Source: Erodium maritimum (lineage: Eukaryota; Streptophyta; Magnoliopsida; Geraniales; Geraniaceae). From it: a stretch of DNA of 64,000 nucleotides. The first letter of the stretch is position 1. Each line of letters begins with the position of its first letter. Location: positions 34,950,956 to 35,014,955 of the forward strand of contig OY997594.1 of the NCBI GenBank assembly GCA_963921825.1, in the 5' to 3' direction. The notes under the pieces were generated by a model. It made no database searches. It was not told the origin of the DNA and saw only the letters and a program-made list of their open reading frames with translations. The position numbers and the translations under genes are program-made. Positions 32,001 through 44,598 of the stretch are shown here, piece after piece.

Positions 32001-33258
32001 TGTTATCCGTGGTGGTGAGCGAACGCTCACCCCTAGCTGCTTTTCCTACAGGTACTGGTCGCGGGATGGACTAGGTGAGCTTCCGAAGCTTGAAGAGCTA
32101 GGAGCGGGAGTCCGGGTTTACTTTTGAGTCTAGCGACATATACCTTGTATTTTGTCCACTTGTTGGGACGTACTTTTGAGTTGTAAATAATTATTTTGGT
32201 TAAGTAAATGGTGGTTTTAAAGTGAATTATTTAAAAGGTTTAAAAATGTTTTATTGTTTTAAAAGTTCGCGTTTCGGGTTCGGTTCTACTGAATTTGGGG
32301 CGTGACACTTCGGGTGTGGATATTTGCGGTTCAGATCCAGGCCTCTCTCAATCGTGGTGGTCTAAGCCTCCCTTTCCTTCTCCCTGCTAGATCTGGGCTT
32401 CTCCGAGCCAGATCTACGGTCTCCATAGCTTCGCCGTTCTCGATTCGTTCCTCGGCTTCTGAGCTCCGCTACACCCTCGTTCCCGGTAGAAATACCAGGT
32501 TCTCACCATTTTGGACGATTCTCGGGGTAGGCCAGTCTCGTTTAAAGGACCGGGAGCGTTTGTCCTTTCGAACACCGGAGGTTCGGTAGGCTCGGCTGAG
32601 GTAAGCTATTTCCCTTCCTTTTTCTGTTTAGTCTTCTCCCCCCTTTTTTTCCTTGCAACCCTATGCTTCAATGCTCCACTTCATCTCGATCCGGTTTGGA
32701 ACGGACTCGCCAGCCTTGGTGTTGACCGCCGGCGAGGTTCATGGACAATGTTTGTCCTCTTCGGATGCTATGTGCTAGGGTTTGTAGGTTAATTAAGGTT
32801 TGCTCCAGCCGATAGCGGGGTTGGACGCCGACTTTATAGAGGCTGCCATCTTCTCTTCTGAGGGATGACAGTTCTTTTGAGCAGGGAGTTGCTCTACTCT
32901 TACAAGGTTGGGTTTCAGTTTTCGACTGGTTCTTGGCTTGTTGTTGGAAGACTCTCCCCTTTGTACTTCTTGGTGGTTGATATCCTGATGTGGTTTTAGT
33001 TGTTTGTGAGTCTGTTCTGGTGTTTCTTGGTTGTACTTCTGTTGTGTGTGGGTTGTTTCAAGTTGTAATCCTTTCAGTTGTAGTTTGGGTGTCAGTTCCT
33101 CAGGATGGTGAGGTTGTAGTTTGGTTGTTCTTTTCCTCAGGTTGTTGAGGTTTGTGGTTAGAGGTTCCCTCGAGAATGCTCAGTTCATTGTACTACTTTC
33201 ATCACTTGCTCTATACTTCATAGAGCATTTAATTTAAATTTGTCTTGTTGATAAAAAA
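29039..33258 (+). mobile_element. LINE-like retroinsertion in LTR B, itself split by a solo LTR
   Basis: Flanked by 13-bp duplications AAGTGGTTTGTAA (29026-29038 and 33259-33271) and ending GTTGATAAAAAAAA, the mark of target-primed reverse transcription. Its own sequence is 29039-29456 plus 32313-33258, about 1.36 kb: a CT-rich start resembling a LINE 5' UTR or leader, then GT-rich DNA. No endonuclease or RT is seen, so it is an internally deleted LINE or another non-autonomous retroposon. Confidence 0.8.
29457..32307 (+). repeat. Solo LTR of the gag-only chromovirus family
   Basis: Begins TGTAAGAACCACTCCCGG, ends GGGGCGTGACA, and is flanked by CTTCG (29452-29456 and 32308-32312). At 2851 bp it is close to the long LTR at 5674-8470 and collinear with it but clearly diverged, so older. 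A TATA-like CTATATAGT lies near 29935. The GGTGGCCATGAGAGCC minisatellite is expanded (31108-31500); minisatellite B is replaced by other GC-rich DNA. The palindrome GGTGAGCGAACGCTCACC is intact at 32024-32041. The solo state implies recombination between two LTRs. Confidence 0.92.
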
Positions 33259-34559
33259 AAGTGGTTTGTAAAACATAGATAAAAGGCGATCTAGGATATT
33301 AGCGGGATTCGAATATGATGAACAACTTATCGGGATTCGATTTACATTCTCAACTAATACTATTTTAACGGCAACGATAATTATTTCAATGTATTCATAA
33401 CCATCTCTCAATCATATTAGGACCCCCATATACTCAGTCCACCTAATTATCTCTAATCTAGGTGTAGAACGGTACAAAGCATTACAATTTATGAATTCCT
33501 ATAACTTTTGGGATTTACTCCTATAGTTATTGTACTCGCGTCACTCTAACCATATTCTAGTCTAGATTGAAATCCGAGCTACATAATTCTAATTTCCTCA
33601 TATTAACCTCATTTATAAATTTTTGGTTAACACGATTGAATTAGTTATCACGTGATCAAGGTGACAAAGTATTACGAATAAAATTAGATAAACAATAAAC
33701 TAGATATTAGTTTGACAATTGTACAACCTAAACACAGTAAATCAGTTCATCACATCATTCCGCTAGTCCTAGATCAAGAGAGTTTTAGTTCATAGCGATG
33801 AAATAAGAACACAAGGAACTGATAAAAACACTGATAATCATATTGACCGATAAAAGTAATACAACTATCAAGGTATAATCTAAACTATGAAAAACCTTCG
33901 ATAATGAGTTTGTATCTCTAGTTTGATCTTCAATCACTCTCCCCAAATCTCCAAAATCTCTCTCCAAAGTGTGTTTTCTCTTCCCAATTTCGTGATTCCA
34001 AGTATCAAGCCCTAATTTTCCATTTATACGGTGTTAAAACTAAGGGCAAAATAGGGGAAAAGGACTTGAAAAACGTTGATCTACGCGCGTTCACGTCTTG
34101 TGGCCAACATTTATTTTTTATTGTGGCGCTTCCTTCATCAAAGTTGTAGATATTTGAATTATCTTCGATTTGATATCTTACGGGCGAAAATCTGAGATCA
34201 TATGCAAAAGTTATGCCCTTCACAAGATCAGTCAGACTTCAAAATTCCTTAATCTAATTTTTGCTCCATTTAACTCTAAAACTTCTTATTTCACATCAAA
34301 CTCCTAAATACCCCTGAAAAAAGACCAATTACATAAATAGAGAAAAAAATACATTAAATCACATAATCTCGGGACTGGAAAGCTTAGAAATGTGGCGTAA
34401 AACATCTAGAATAAGTGCATTTTACGTTCACATCAACGCTCTTTCCAAAGAAACAAATAGTGTAAAGGTCAAAAAATACCAAGAATACGATTGCAATTAA
34501 CTCCCGCAACAGAGCTAAAAAGGCTAAACCTTGAAGCAAAGGACATGTCCTAAAAACCA

Positions 34560-37015
34560 AACAAGTACAAATGATGAAATCATTCCTCGTCTTCGTACCA
34601 AACTTCCCCTTCCGAGGTCAAATTAGGATCTTCAAAAACTTTCTCCTTGGAAACCAGGTTTGGAGAAATTAGAGAACTTGAAACCTATGTCCATACGCTA
34701 GAGGGCCTAATTGGCACAACATTAGTTTTTGACAAGGTAATATAAAAATAGCGGGGCCCCGCTATACGGGTCGTTGAAAGATGATTTGGAGGTCGAACCT
34801 TACGCTTTGAGGGTTTGAGGATGGTATCCTTCCAAGGACTTCCCAATTGATGAGACCCGTTTGGCTGACCGCCACCCGGATCAACTATACCTCCCGAAAA
34901 CTCAATCGTTCTGATTAGTTCCTCTGAAGTCACCAAAACCTCACACACTTTCTTTTGAAGACACCCCTCCGCTTGAGGTCTATCAAATCGCGACACAACA
35001 TGTTCACAATCCTTTTTCTCTGAATTAAGAGCCACACCGGATGGAAGGGCACAACCCTGAATAGAAGGCTCAACTAAGTCCTCAACAACAGGCACAACCC
35101 TGCCTGTGATTTAGATGCAATAATCGGGGGATCAAGGATTACCAAATTCAAATTCGAATCATATTGAAATGATATTCTGCATGGGGATATCTCAAAACAA
35201 ATCCGAAGTGAAGAAGATGAATTGCCGCCAAATGATGCCACTGCGAGAAGTCGAACACAACCAAACAAGCCTGAGGACACGATATATGTACCTGATATCT
35301 CAGAATACTTGCAATCTTCGCTTTAGCCGATGACTCAACTAAATGAGCATCAACAACCCTCCCCCAACAATCGGCTTATCCCCTACAACAGGCTCAATGG
35401 AGCTCTGTTTTACTTGACCAATGCTCTAATTGACATGGAAGTTTTGCTTTTTCATCAAACCGACTTTCCGACCTCGAGTAAGGGAAACGAAAAATATACA
35501 ACTATTAATTTTAAAGCCATTGAGGCTGGCTGTGGTATGAACTATCGCTTTTAGCGATCAGAATATTACAAAGCCGAAGTATTGACCCTTGCGATTTGGT
35601 TGGTACGAAACAAAGGGGAAAACAAATTCACCAAAAGATCTGAAAACATTTCGGACTTAGTTAAACTTGGTTTCAAAGGGCAAGTTGCAAATGAAGACTT
35701 CATCCTCTTGTAGAATAGAAGCCACATCCATCGCCCTCACGTCAGACCTTGATCTACGACCTTTCCTCGTGATATTGGTTACCTCACCAATAGAAACACG
35801 AGGAACGCCTGCTCTTTAGGATCCGAAAACGAAGCTCGAACCAACACTCATACGAGATGCACCCACAATACCTTTATTACCAATACATTGCCTTATCGAA
35901 CCAGTGTTGAACGAACCAGGGGCCTCACCGAATCAACTCGCCATAATCTTCAATCCACCCTTGATCAAAACAACATCCTCGCGGATTTAAGCCACCTTCC
36001 TTGGGGTTTGAGCATTATGCCAAAAACTCACCAGTCTTCACTTCCAACGGCTAGAACTATGTGTGCTTCTCTCCACTCATATGTTAGGGCCTTAATATGA
36101 AGGTTGTGCTACAATGAGGCTTAGTACATGGTTACAGTTGGAGTCTCCAGTAGATAGGGCAGTCGGGTCACGATTGTGCATTTGAGGACTAGTAGAGATG
36201 GTTGCGGGAGAGGCCTTGATATTATACCATAATCTCAATCCATCTGCAAATACCTTCCCACTTGAGCAAGTTGCTCCTGACCACCATTTGGTTCCGCCTT
36301 TGGACATCCATGGTCTTCTTGGTTGATCCGACCACAAATAAAACAAAATAGTGGCCACCTTTTCTTCTGTAGGGAAACCAAGATGGGTTGAGGATGGTCC
36401 TTGAATTTGAGACACAAGAACAAAATGAGCAGTCGTTTGACGTCCATCTAGAAATGAACTATGAGGGTTGGTCCCCAACACCAAGCATATTTGTCATTTT
36501 CCATAAAGACGCAACCTCTTAACACCCCCCAATAATATTGCAAGTTACAATAGTCATGACGTCGATGAGGATGTTTGACGCATGTGCCTACATGTACATG
36601 TTTCCGAACCGGATGGAGAAGATGAGGGCCTGTGGAGGCATATCAAGCTAGATGAACGAAGCTCTTTAGAAGGACCAAGGTTCCCCCTCCTGAAACTTAT
36701 CCTTGGTGACATGCGACGAGAAGAAGAAGTCGAACACCGTTTCCCAATTCATTGACCACATACCTCGTGATCTCCAAACATCGACATCATACCGATCAGG
36801 GCTTTGAGATTACACAATCAGGATGGCAAGAGACGACCCGTGAGAGCTAAGCGGAGATAATCAATACCCCTATCGACAAGCTTCGTTGGAACTTCGATAA
36901 GTAGGTCATCATCGGTGGCCAGTGAGACCGAGCTCAATCTAATTTGGAGCGAGGTCAGACTATCGGTCATTGCATAGCTCTCCTTGGGTTCTGAGGTTGA
37001 GGCTAGCGTGTGGAA
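34560..37015 (-). pseudogene. LINE ORF1 remnant, antisense
   Basis: From about 37015 leftward, peptide resembling the DUF4283-type N-terminal part of plant L1 ORF1 (LSSVSLATDDDLLIEV), then GRQTTAHFVLVSQIQG and a zinc-knuckle-like PLFCFICGRINQEDHGCPK at about 36300-36360, in which Gln replaces the usual His of CX2CX4HX4C. A Ser/Pro-rich C-terminal part (34685-35095) follows. Frames are broken. ORF1 proteins bind LINE RNA. Its 5' side abuts the sense ORF2 fragment at about 37030, head to head. Confidence 0.65.
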
Positions 37016-37029
37016 GGGATTTACAAGGG

Positions 37030-39808
37030 GTACTAGAAGGTGAGTGTGGTCGTTTATAAGGGGAGAGGATGATATGGATTGGTCAAGGGGTCGTGGGTTT
37101 CACGGGAAAGGACAAGAGCATCTTGGGAAGTGAAGCCATGATAGAAGACGATGCAAACGAGGTAGACGATATTATGCAAGTGAATAGTTGTTTTGGAGAG
37201 AAAGCACCAAGACTCGATGGGTTCACTTTGAAATTATTTCAAGTGGCATGGGAAGTCGTAAAGTATGATCTAATGGTGTTCATGAATGAGTTTCATAACT
37301 CGGGTTTTATTGGTAAGGGTCTAAATGCAACCTTTGTGGCTTTGATCCCAAAGAATTTGAGTCCGGTTGAGATGAACGACTTTTGGCCAATTAGTTTGGT
37401 TACTGTACCTTATAAATTTCTTGCCTAAATGCTCTCTAAAAGGTTGAAAAGAGTATCACCTAACTTGGTGAGTGATGTTCAAAGCGGCTTTGTATCAGGT
37501 AGATAGTTAATGGCTGGAGTATTGGTGGCTTCTGAATTAATTCACTTGGTGAAGCAAAGGAAGGAGGAAGTGGTTCTTCTGAAATTAGATTTTGAAAAGG
37601 CTTACGATAAGCTTAATTGGGATTATATGATATTTGTGATGAGAGCAATGGGTTTCGGGTCTCATTGGCTGTAGTGAATGAGCTATTGTTTTAAAGCCAC
37701 TCTTTCTGTTTTGCTGAATGGTAGCCCTACTAAGGATTTTGACATTCATGGAGGAGTAAGGCAAGGTTTCCCTTTATCACCATTCTTGTTTCTTCTTGTA
37801 GGGGAAGGGTTGCACAAACTATTAGACTATGACCTTTCTGATAGAGATTTTAAAGGGGTTAGTATTGGAGATGATGGACCCATAGTTTCACATTTGCAGT
37901 TCGTGGATGACACCATGTTATTCTTGAAAGGGGATGCCTCAGGTTTGGTTGCTATCCTTTATTTATTGCACAATTTTCTGTTAAGCTCTAGCGTGAAAAT
38001 TAATTTTGCGAAGTCTACAACTGTTTTATTAAATGCAAATACTTTGTGTCGAACATCAGTGATGGACGTTTTAGGGCGTGTCGTGGGTAGTTTTCCAATT
38101 CCTTATCTCGACTTTCAGTTGGGAGCAAACCCGAGATTGATTCGGACCTGAGATCCGATTGTTGCAAAGTTCAAACATTCCTTGGCTTTATGACAAGCGA
38201 AGTATTTATCGCTTGTGGGAAGGATTGTCTTAATTAAATCTACATTGCCCATACTTCCTCTTTTTTATATGTCATTATTTAGTGCGCCAAAACATGTTAT
38301 CTTGTGTTTGGAGAAATGGCAAGGAACCTTTTTGTGGCGCACAAGGGAGAATGGCAAGGTTTTTTGCAAGCTGAGTTGGGCAAAGGTCTGCAGAAGTAAA
38401 GAGGAGGGTGGTTTGGGGTTGAGGAGGTTGAAAGAGATGAACATGAGTTTGTTATCTCGGTGGTGGTGGAGATTTGCAGTAGAAAAAGATTCGCTTTGGA
38501 AGAAGGTTATCTGCTATAAGTTTGGGTGAGATGAATCTAAATGAGATTTGTTGAAATTAGACAAATCTGGTAGCTCTTATCTTTTTGGTCACATCTTGGC
38601 TTTGGGGTGAGGATTCACGCTTTAGGAGCTTATTTGGTAATCAAGCAATGCATTAGAAGTTGGGTGTAGGCGATCAAATACATTTTTGGCAGAATCATTG
38701 GATTGGGGGTTGTGCCTTGCGATACAAGTTTCAGAGGTTATTTCATTTGTCTGTTCAGAAGCAGTTTCTGATAGAGGGTTTGTGGCATGCGGGTCATTGG
38801 ACCTTGGAGTTTAGGAGGGCGCATAGGGGATGGGAATGGACAGAGATAATGTTGTTGGAGGAGCTCTTAGAGGGCGTTGATATACGTTCAGATGTTCCTG
38901 ATGTTTTGGTTTGAGTTCCAATGGCTAAGGGGTATAAGGTGAGTAGTGTGTATTGTTTGTTAATAGAGGATGGTGTGGAAAGAGAGTTTGAATGGGCCAT
39001 GTGTTTATGGATATCTCATTTACCCTCTAAAATATGTGCTTTTATCTGGTTAGCAGCTCATCATGCTATACCAACCATGTTTTTCAGAGGATCGTGGTGT
39101 GTGAATTTCTCTTAATCAGATGATGTGTTGCCTCTGTTAGTCCCACTTTGAGGACGTTAATCATTTATTACTCCATTGTATTAATTCCTGAACGGTTTGG
39201 ATGAAGGTGTACCAGTGGTCTGGGGTGGATTGGGTTATGCTTACATATGTTCGTCAAGTTTTGGGTATTTGGTAAGGCTTTGGGAGGAGACGGTGGAGAG
39301 TGCAGTGGATGAATGTGGGTTTTGTGGTGTTCTGGCAGTTATGGTTAGCTCGAAATTCAGCTATGTATCATGAGTTGTTACCTACGACTGATGAGATCCT
39401 AGTTATGGTGATGTATAATTCCTTCAATGTTTTATGGAGTTCGGGTTGTTTTAAAGAGGGAGTGGGGTTTCGTGGATTGAAAGGCAAATCTTTGTGCTTG
39501 ATTATTAGCCAAATGAGTTGATGTTAGTTGTTTTTTGCGTTACAGGTTGTTGGAGAAGGGTGTGGATAGGGTGCTTGGGTTCTGTAGGTCGGCTCGGGGA
39601 AACAGATGCGTTTGGTTGCTTTCCTTTCTATTTACTTTGAGTGGGTGTTTTTTTTAGTTTGGTTTAGTATTGATTCGTCGGTGTTGGGTGGGCCTATTAA
39701 GGTCCGTTTTTTTGCATTTGGAGGAGGTTGCAATGATTTGCACCTTTTAACCCTTTTGTTTCACCTTAAAACTAAGGGTTGTAATAAAATTGCATAGCTT
39801 ATAAAAAA
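37030..39808 (+). mobile_element. L1-type LINE fragment: RT to poly(A)
   Basis: Begins just before RT; the endonuclease is missing. RT blocks in order: KAPRLDGFTLKLFQ, TFVALIPKN, DFWPISLV, QSGFVSGR, LLKLDFEKAYDKLNWDY, GVRQGFPLSPFLFLL, catalytic LQFVDDTMLFLKG (about 37900), INFAKSTTVLLN, YLDFQLGANP, GRIVLIKSTLPILPLFYMS and LSWAKVCRSKEEGGLGLRRL. Stops separate the segments (37426, 37504, 37675, 38150, 38527). A zinc-binding zf-RVT remnant follows at about 38940-39200. It ends ATTGCATAGCTTATAAAAAAAA at about 39808. No clear target duplication was found. Confidence 0.88.
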
Positions 39809-40417
39809 AAGATATAGAAGAACCCCTAAGCACCTAAAGTGAAGGCCGGTAGTGAGCATTGTATAGTTAGATTCCACCCAAACGGACAACAGATTTATAA
39901 TACCTAGAGCAAGAGTAGTCGATGATGTTTACTCGGCGTTTCATTCAACGATTTCCCAGAATAAAATCACTCAATACTCCTTCGGTTTAATACCTACGCT
40001 GATATTAACGTCAATAATAAAAAAATTATAGTTTGCAACGTTAATCTACAAATAATTGCTACGTAAAATCGTTGTTGAAATAAAATATGATCAATATTTT
40101 GATCGATATTTTAGAGTTTTATCGCAGCCGCTGATCGGCGTTTAGGACTCTCATGCTCTTAAAATGTAATCTTGGAGTAAAATTGTTAACCAACTTATTT
40201 GTAAGATGACGAGTAACGTGAATATTAATGTGTATCGTAATAGAATATTGTTTTAAAAGGACGAGACAGGGGTAAGGGCGTCGTTTTATTTGTACACTGT
40301 GCCAAAACGCACCGGGTTAGAGGATCGTCGTCTTCTCTGCAGTTGGGTAGCTACCAATCCAAAGCTTTCGGTCTCACTCCCACTCACCGAAATCTGCACC
40401 GTCGAGAGAGATCGAAG
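39809..40417. other. Spacer and presumed promoter of the RMR gene
   Basis: AT-rich, without coding frames. A GC-richer stretch of about 130 bases lies directly before the start codon and is probably 5' UTR. No convincing TATA box was fixed. Confidence 0.4.
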
Positions 40418-43400
40418 ATGAGGGAGTCCACGTTCGGGTCCTTGTTGCTCGTCTGCTTCGCCATCCCACTATCATCAGCTTCCGTTGTGCTCAAACCCTT
40501 TTTCTTCGTCTTCAACGACATTCCCGCCAAATTCGGTACCAGCTTCATTTTCCCTCCTCCCTCTACTGTTTGGTTTCCGAGATTGTGCGCAGAAATGCAA
40601 GGATTTTGTGCTTGATATATATTTTGAACCTCTCACTGTTTTCCATTTGGGTACTCGAAAGGGAAAAGCTACTGAATTCGAACTATAGATTCCTTCTGTG
40701 GATATGTAAATATGTCAGCTCCAGAATTGTACTTCAGGACAATGATTTTATATACTTTTTTGTTGGGTTCTCTTGTGTACTGAGCTGGTTAGGATTTCAA
40801 GTTGGAATAGTTAATTTTGGAAATAAATTGAGTGGTCGGTTTTGGTGCTTTTTTTGTAGCTGTAGGGGTTAACAGCTCTGGTAGCTGTGGAGCTCTGCAC
40901 TTAGCTGATCCTCTGGATGCTTGCTCTCAGCTCCATAATGGTTTTTCACACAACAGGACCTCAAGGTTTGCTTTGATAGTTAGGGGTCGCTGTTCTTTCG
41001 AGGATAAAGTCCGAAATGCTCAAAATGGTGGGTTCCAGGCGGCCATTATCTTTGATGATAGGGAGAAGGGCAATTTGGTTTATAGTGAGTTCTCATTTCA
41101 TTAATATTGTTGTGTACCAATTGTTGTAAGTTGTCATTGTTGCTGAATTATGTTGAGATTTCTTTTTCTTAGTAAGTACTCCCTACGACCCAAAATAAGC
41201 ATCACACTTTCCTGAAACGTGTAACAAAATAGGTATCTCATTTTTTTTGTTAATTAACCCTTGAATTTCCAATGATATCTCCTCATAAGTTACATATAAC
41301 AACTTGAATAGAGGGGACATGGTAAATCATTAAGGTAAATGTTAGAAAGTCAAACCCTAAAAATTGGATTCTGAACTCTCACAAATAGTCAAATGGAACC
41401 CTTAATTTTGGGACAAAGGGAGTCCTATTTGATATTGCTTGCTTTCTGGTACAATGGCTTTGACAAACTTCACTAGTTATGTTGGCCTTTTTTGTGTGTT
41501 AATATGAAGGAATATGCTTATAGGAAGATAACTTTTATTGACAGATAGGGATAGAGAGATGATTTTCAGAAATTAATTTGAAGTATTGCATAATTTTGTG
41601 TTTTTGTTCTAACTCCCACCACTTGTTTGTAGTGATGGTAAATCCTGAGGGCATTTCAATCCATGCTGTCTTTGTCTCAAGGACATCCGGTGAGATTCTA
41701 AAGGAGCATGCTTTAGGAGAAGCTGAATGTTGCATCTACCCATCTCATCAAGAGACGGCTTGGACTGTGTTCGCTATTTCTTTAATTTCTCTTCTTGTAG
41801 TATTAGCCATATTAGCACCCTTCTTAGCTCCTAGACATTGGTTTTATGGATGGGGAACAAATCGTCAGTCACAATCTCTGGATATTAAGATGGTCGAAGC
41901 TCTTCCCAGCTTCTCGTTCAGCTCTTCTCGCCTAAGTGATTGCCACACTGGAGAAACATGTGCCATTTGCCTTGAAGATTACAGAGACGGGGAAACTCTT
42001 AAAGTCCTTCCCTGCCAACATGGTAAGAGTTAAGACGTTGCTTATATAATTAATATTCTAGTTTCCACTCTTACTAAGTATGAAAGAAAGACTACCTACC
42101 TGTAAGTCTTATGGAAGCCACTTATAGTTTCACTTATGCTTCTTCACTCCCTCATGGTTAATGCTCGAGTAAGATACTTACCTCTTATGTCCCTCTTAAA
42201 TGTTGGTGCTCAGCACTGCAGGCATGTAGTGTGTCACTTTTGGCCTCTGCTTATTCAGTAGTGACACCTTTCTTCCTCTGGGCACTAACATGAACTCTGG
42301 TTGCAAGCGTTTTTCTCCATAATTTACTGCCATAGAGCACAATTTGAAGCAAGTCTTGCCCCCATAGAGAAACTCTGAGGGCACGTTAAATTCAGACTTA
42401 AGAGAGACAATTTCACTGTGTTTATCATGGTGGAGGTACATGGCACAATTGAAAATATGTTGAGGCTTTGAAATATGGACGGTTAACAGGTATCCGTATT
42501 TCACCAGAATGGAAAAATATGCCACACTATATTGTTGGTTAGCAACTTAGCATCATTCAAAGCTGATGTTTCAACCTTAAATTAAAATTCTACTTTCCTG
42601 TTCTGTCATAAAGAGTTAATCTATAAATCAGCTGATCAACTCACTCTCTATCTGTAGAATTTCATTCAGGCTGTGTGGACTCTTGGCTGACTAAATGGGG
42701 GACATCCTGCCCGGTGTGCAAACATGATTTAAGAACAAAAATTGCTTATGCTGAGGTAAGTAAACAGAGGCCATTCTTAATTTTGATTTTTGAGTGCTGG
42801 GTTTGAGTTTGTTAAATATCTATCTCAGTGAGCTTTTAGCTGTGGCACATAGCATATTTGGGCTGTGACCCGAGGCTTAAACTGTAAAGAAATTAATTTA
42901 CCTAAAATGGAAGGTAAAGTCGGGACAACTAAATGATTTCATTTTAATCTAAATTTCATCATTTACTACAATTACCACAAATTCATTGTTTATTTGAATC
43001 AAGTTGCTTTGATTGGGATATCATGTTCTCCATATGCTGTGTAATTTACCACATACATTAGAGTGATCTCATTGTGCCCGAAAATGTCTTGTACGCATGT
43101 TATCATTAATTGCCCCTTTTGCTTAACAGTCACTTGGTTGTTCACAGTCATGATAGAGTTTGAGAGGCCAAAGTTCTGGATGTAATATGTGGAAAATGTG
43201 CATGGCAATCTCAAATGGAGTGGATAGTTTTATTGAACATGTGTTAACTGCTCATTACATTGCCTAGCCATACTAGGGGTGAGCATCGGTCGGTACCCGT
43301 CCAAAATCCCAAACCCATTATCCAAACCGTTTTTCCCGGTTACATGAAAACCATACCCATCCCCATCACCGGTCGCTAAAAGAAAGGCTGATAACCGCCC

Positions 43401-44598
43401 GACCTCACTACCGACCGGAGACGGTTATAACCAACCAACCCAGGCCCAATGGGCTTCTTATTGGGCCTACTGAAATAAACATTCAACTTAATTCCTACAA
43501 TTCAAACTTAATTTCACACGATTCAACTTAATTCATAAACCTGCCTATTATAAAAATGATTTCAGTTTAGAGACTTCAAACATTCAAACAAAACACAACA
43601 ATTACTATAACTAATACCTCATAATCATATAAAACATCGTCTTACACAACACTGTCTAAGAAACCGTTTTTGTTGTACAACACAAAAAGTTGAACAAAAG
43701 CGTCTGAACCAGGTCAGGCGAATCTGGGCCAAGGAAGTGTCTGGGCCTTTACGCCTAGGCCCAGTGGACAGGCCTTGACCGGGTAAGACCGGTTTTTTTG
43801 GTCACCACCGGTTTGGCTCACCCAAACCGTTGACCGCCCGTTGACCTCCGATTCAGTGACTTTCAAACCATCTTTGACCCGGATAAGACCGGTTTTGGGT
43901 ATTCCGGTGACGGGGACGACCGGAGACGGTCGGTTTCCGGTGATGGTCGGATTTCTGCTCAGCCCTAAGCCATACCATAGACGAAGGACTTTTGTGTAAG
44001 TAGTTCAATGGGTAGTTCACGAAATCTTCTCAGTAGAGCACTGAATTAAGGTGCCAATTGTTAACTGCTGTGATAAATTATGTATCGAGAACTGTGTGTC
44101 ATTGTTGTTGATAATTTTACAAATAAATGATATTAGATACCAGTTTCTTACATGGTCAGCTTGGCACTTGAAAGATTACATCTCATAGTTTTATTTGTGA
44201 CAATAAGGGGATGAAACAGAGTTGAAAACAAAATTTCAAAATGCACTCTAGGCTTAACAAAGAAGAAAGTAAAATTACCTTCTGGTATATGAGGAAAGGA
44301 ACAATCCCCATACTTTTGTTTCAGTATGAGAACTATGTTGTTACAAGTTATGTGGTTCAGAGAACCCTTTACATGGTATGGAGGATAAAATAATTCATAA
44401 AGATGTAGCAACTAGCATATCCCAGAATATATGAATACTGTATGCTTTTGGGCAGCTGTAGAGGGTTTACAACTGAACTTTTTGCCTTGAATTTCGAACG
44501 GAGTCATATATAAATTGGTTTAGCCTGTACAGTGTGAGATATATCCTGAGCAAATTGTGATATTTGTCTTTCAGATCAAGAGAGCAGGCTGGCATTAG
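40418..44598 (+). CDS. RMR-type PA/transmembrane/RING-H2 protein (vacuolar sorting receptor or E3 ligase)
   Basis: Five exons: 40418-40535, 40866-41084, 41633-42022, 42658-42755, 44575-44598; all introns GT-AG, phases consistent, 282 residues. Residues 1-22 form a signal peptide; a protease-associated (PA) domain runs about 40-140 (CGALHLADPLDACS, RCSFEDKVRNAQ, GFQAAIIFDD). One membrane segment lies at about 155-177 (WTVFAISLISLLVVLAILAP). A RING-H2 finger at 222-263 has all eight ligands (C222, C225, C240, H242, H245, C248, C260, C263). This order defines plant RMR proteins: the lumenal PA domain binds cargo for protein storage vacuoles and the cytosolic RING is ligase-like. The tail ends only 19 residues after the RING, shorter than the Ser-rich tails of other RMRs, and depends on a distant 24-base last exon, so that end is less sure. 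Splicing is inferred, not observed. Confidence 0.88.
41179..41422. mobile_element. Stowaway-like MITE in RMR intron 2
   Basis: Inverted ends CTCCCTACGACCCAAAATAAG and, at the right, TTAATTTTGGGACAAAGGGAG, about 244 bp, match the CTCCCTCCGTCCC termini of Stowaway/Tc1-mariner MITEs. A TA lies directly left; the right TA is displaced by a few bases. No coding capacity. Confidence 0.75.
43274..43967. mobile_element. hAT-type MITE in RMR intron 4
   Basis: A 694-bp element with 8-bp duplications AGCCATAC (43266-43273 and 43968-43975) and inverted ends TAGGGGTGAGCA / TGCTCAGCCCTA. Subterminal DNA is rich in CCGGT/ACCGG motifs (ACCGGTTT, CCGGTGA), possible transposase binding repeats. No ORF. It lengthens intron 4, which separates the RING exon from the last small exon. 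Confidence 0.93.

Larger units (their letters stand above)
28792..34435 (-). repeat. LTR B of Tat-like element, split by nested insertions
   Basis: Inner end TGACACCTTGAG at 28792; outer end TTCACATCA at about 34435. Removing the insertion at 29039-33258 and one 13-bp target copy leaves about 1.41 kb, close to LTR A. The outer portion 33272-34435 is AT-rich and without genes. The outer terminus is inferred from similarity to LTR A and could be off by a few bases. Confidence 0.6.
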
